A stretch of DNA of 5,769 nucleotides, from contig CANBQQ010000229.1 of the NCBI GenBank assembly GCA_947371715.1, forward strand, positions 1-5,769. Direction: 5' to 3'. How positions within the stretch are numbered: position 1 is the first letter of the stretch; each line of letters starts with the position of its first letter. Position numbers and translations under genes: made by a program. This stretch comes from Flavipsychrobacter stenotrophus (GTDB lineage Bacteria; Bacteroidota; Bacteroidia; Chitinophagales; Chitinophagaceae). Shown in pieces: positions 5,467 to 5,769 of the stretch. The notes under the pieces were generated by a model, which ran no database searches, was not told the origin of the DNA, and saw only the letters and a program-made list of their open reading frames with translations.

Positions 5467-5769
5467 CTATGGGTTTAGCCTTCCGAAAGCGCCCTTCAGA
5501 TCAGCCTGGCTGCCATTGGCCATGGCTTCACTAAAGCCAAAAGTAAGTTCTGTTTTACCTGCCTTCAATTGCTCAAATATCCCCTCAATAAATGCGCTCA
5601 CAGGCGGTGCAGAATCATGCAGTCCCGGTCCACCTAGGTCTGTGTTCAGCGCAGGAGGAATAATCTCCACCACCTCTATATTTTTTGCCTGTAGCAGGTA
5701 GCGCAGAGACAATGTGAATGAATGGAAGAACGCCTTTGTAGCAGAGTATACCGGCACCTTGGCAAATGG
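5467..5769 (-). CDS. Short-chain dehydrogenase/reductase, DltE type, C-terminal part (5' truncated by window edge)
   Basis: The minus-strand frame is open to the right edge, giving 100 visible C-terminal residues. The first residues read PFAKVPVYSATKAFFHSF, which carries the SDR catalytic YxxxK pair (Tyr8 and Lys12 as visible). It is followed by the strand EVVEIIPPALNTDLGG, where the P-P-A and T-D positions match the post-catalytic loop near the nicotinamide. The later segment with LKAGKTELTFGFSEA and the end GRLNP resemble the COG3967/DltE-like group of NAD(P)-dependent oxidoreductases. The name DltE is historical; a link to D-alanylation is not implied in Gram-negative bacteria, and the substrate is unknown. 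A GTG at 5757 lies inside the active-site region and cannot be the start. The Rossmann glycine motif and catalytic Ser lie beyond the window. It converges on the coaBC unit across a shared terminator. Confidence 0.88.
   Translation of the reverse strand, partial: PFAKVPVYSATKAFFHSFTLSLRYLLQAKNIEVVEIIPPALNTDLGGPGLHDSAPPVSAFIEGIFEQLKAGKTELTFGFSEAMANGSQADLKGAFGRLNP

Noticed and set aside
5462..5701. Plus-strand open frame opposite the SDR gene
   Set aside because: It is antisense to a recognisable SDR C-terminus with the YxxxK motif.

Overview
The window looks like a stretch of ordinary chromosome from a Bacteroidota bacterium, most likely of the Chitinophagales/Chitinophagaceae type. Three things suggest this. 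Protein families largely restricted to that phylum are present (DUF4835/PorD-like and DUF4296). Two exact copies of the Bacteroidota -7 promoter motif TAnnTTTG lie upstream of genes. Most starts lack a clear Shine-Dalgarno sequence, intergenic DNA is AT-rich, and exported proteins have short signal peptides ending in A|Q or a lipobox Cys. The placement rests on remembered family features, not on a search.

Layout, left to right. (1) Positions 1-707 hold the C-terminal part of a membrane glycosyltransferase of the GT39/ArnT type, cut by the left edge. (2) Positions 708-1053 are AT-rich non-coding DNA with one good -7 promoter motif and a leader that can fold in alternative ways. (3) A 213-residue Rossmann-type protein related to F420/NADP-dependent oxidoreductases follows, with a degenerate glycine motif. 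(4) A perfect 20-bp inverted repeat comes next, then a second TAnnTTTG promoter and a pentapeptide-repeat protein with about 27 repeats and all ten of its cysteines in one repeat column. (5) A 68-residue secreted basic peptide is next. (6) A tight three-gene unit follows: coaBC, a DUF4835/PorD-like periplasmic protein and a DUF4296 lipoprotein. The reading frames overlap by 20 and 4 bases, and the unit ends in a clear rho-independent terminator. (7) A convergent SDR oxidoreductase of the DltE type lies on the minus strand, cut by the right edge.

How the genes work together: only coaBC, porD-like and the DUF4296 gene form a convincing operon, probably translationally coupled. CoaBC makes 4'-phosphopantetheine for coenzyme A. 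The other two are exported envelope proteins, so the link is conserved gene order and not one pathway. The other genes look like single transcription units.

I found no mobile element, CRISPR array, RNA gene or defence system, and no convincing undescribed system. The points most worth a second look are the CoaC active-site substitutions, the degenerate Rossmann motif, and the long perfect inverted repeat upstream of the pentapeptide gene.
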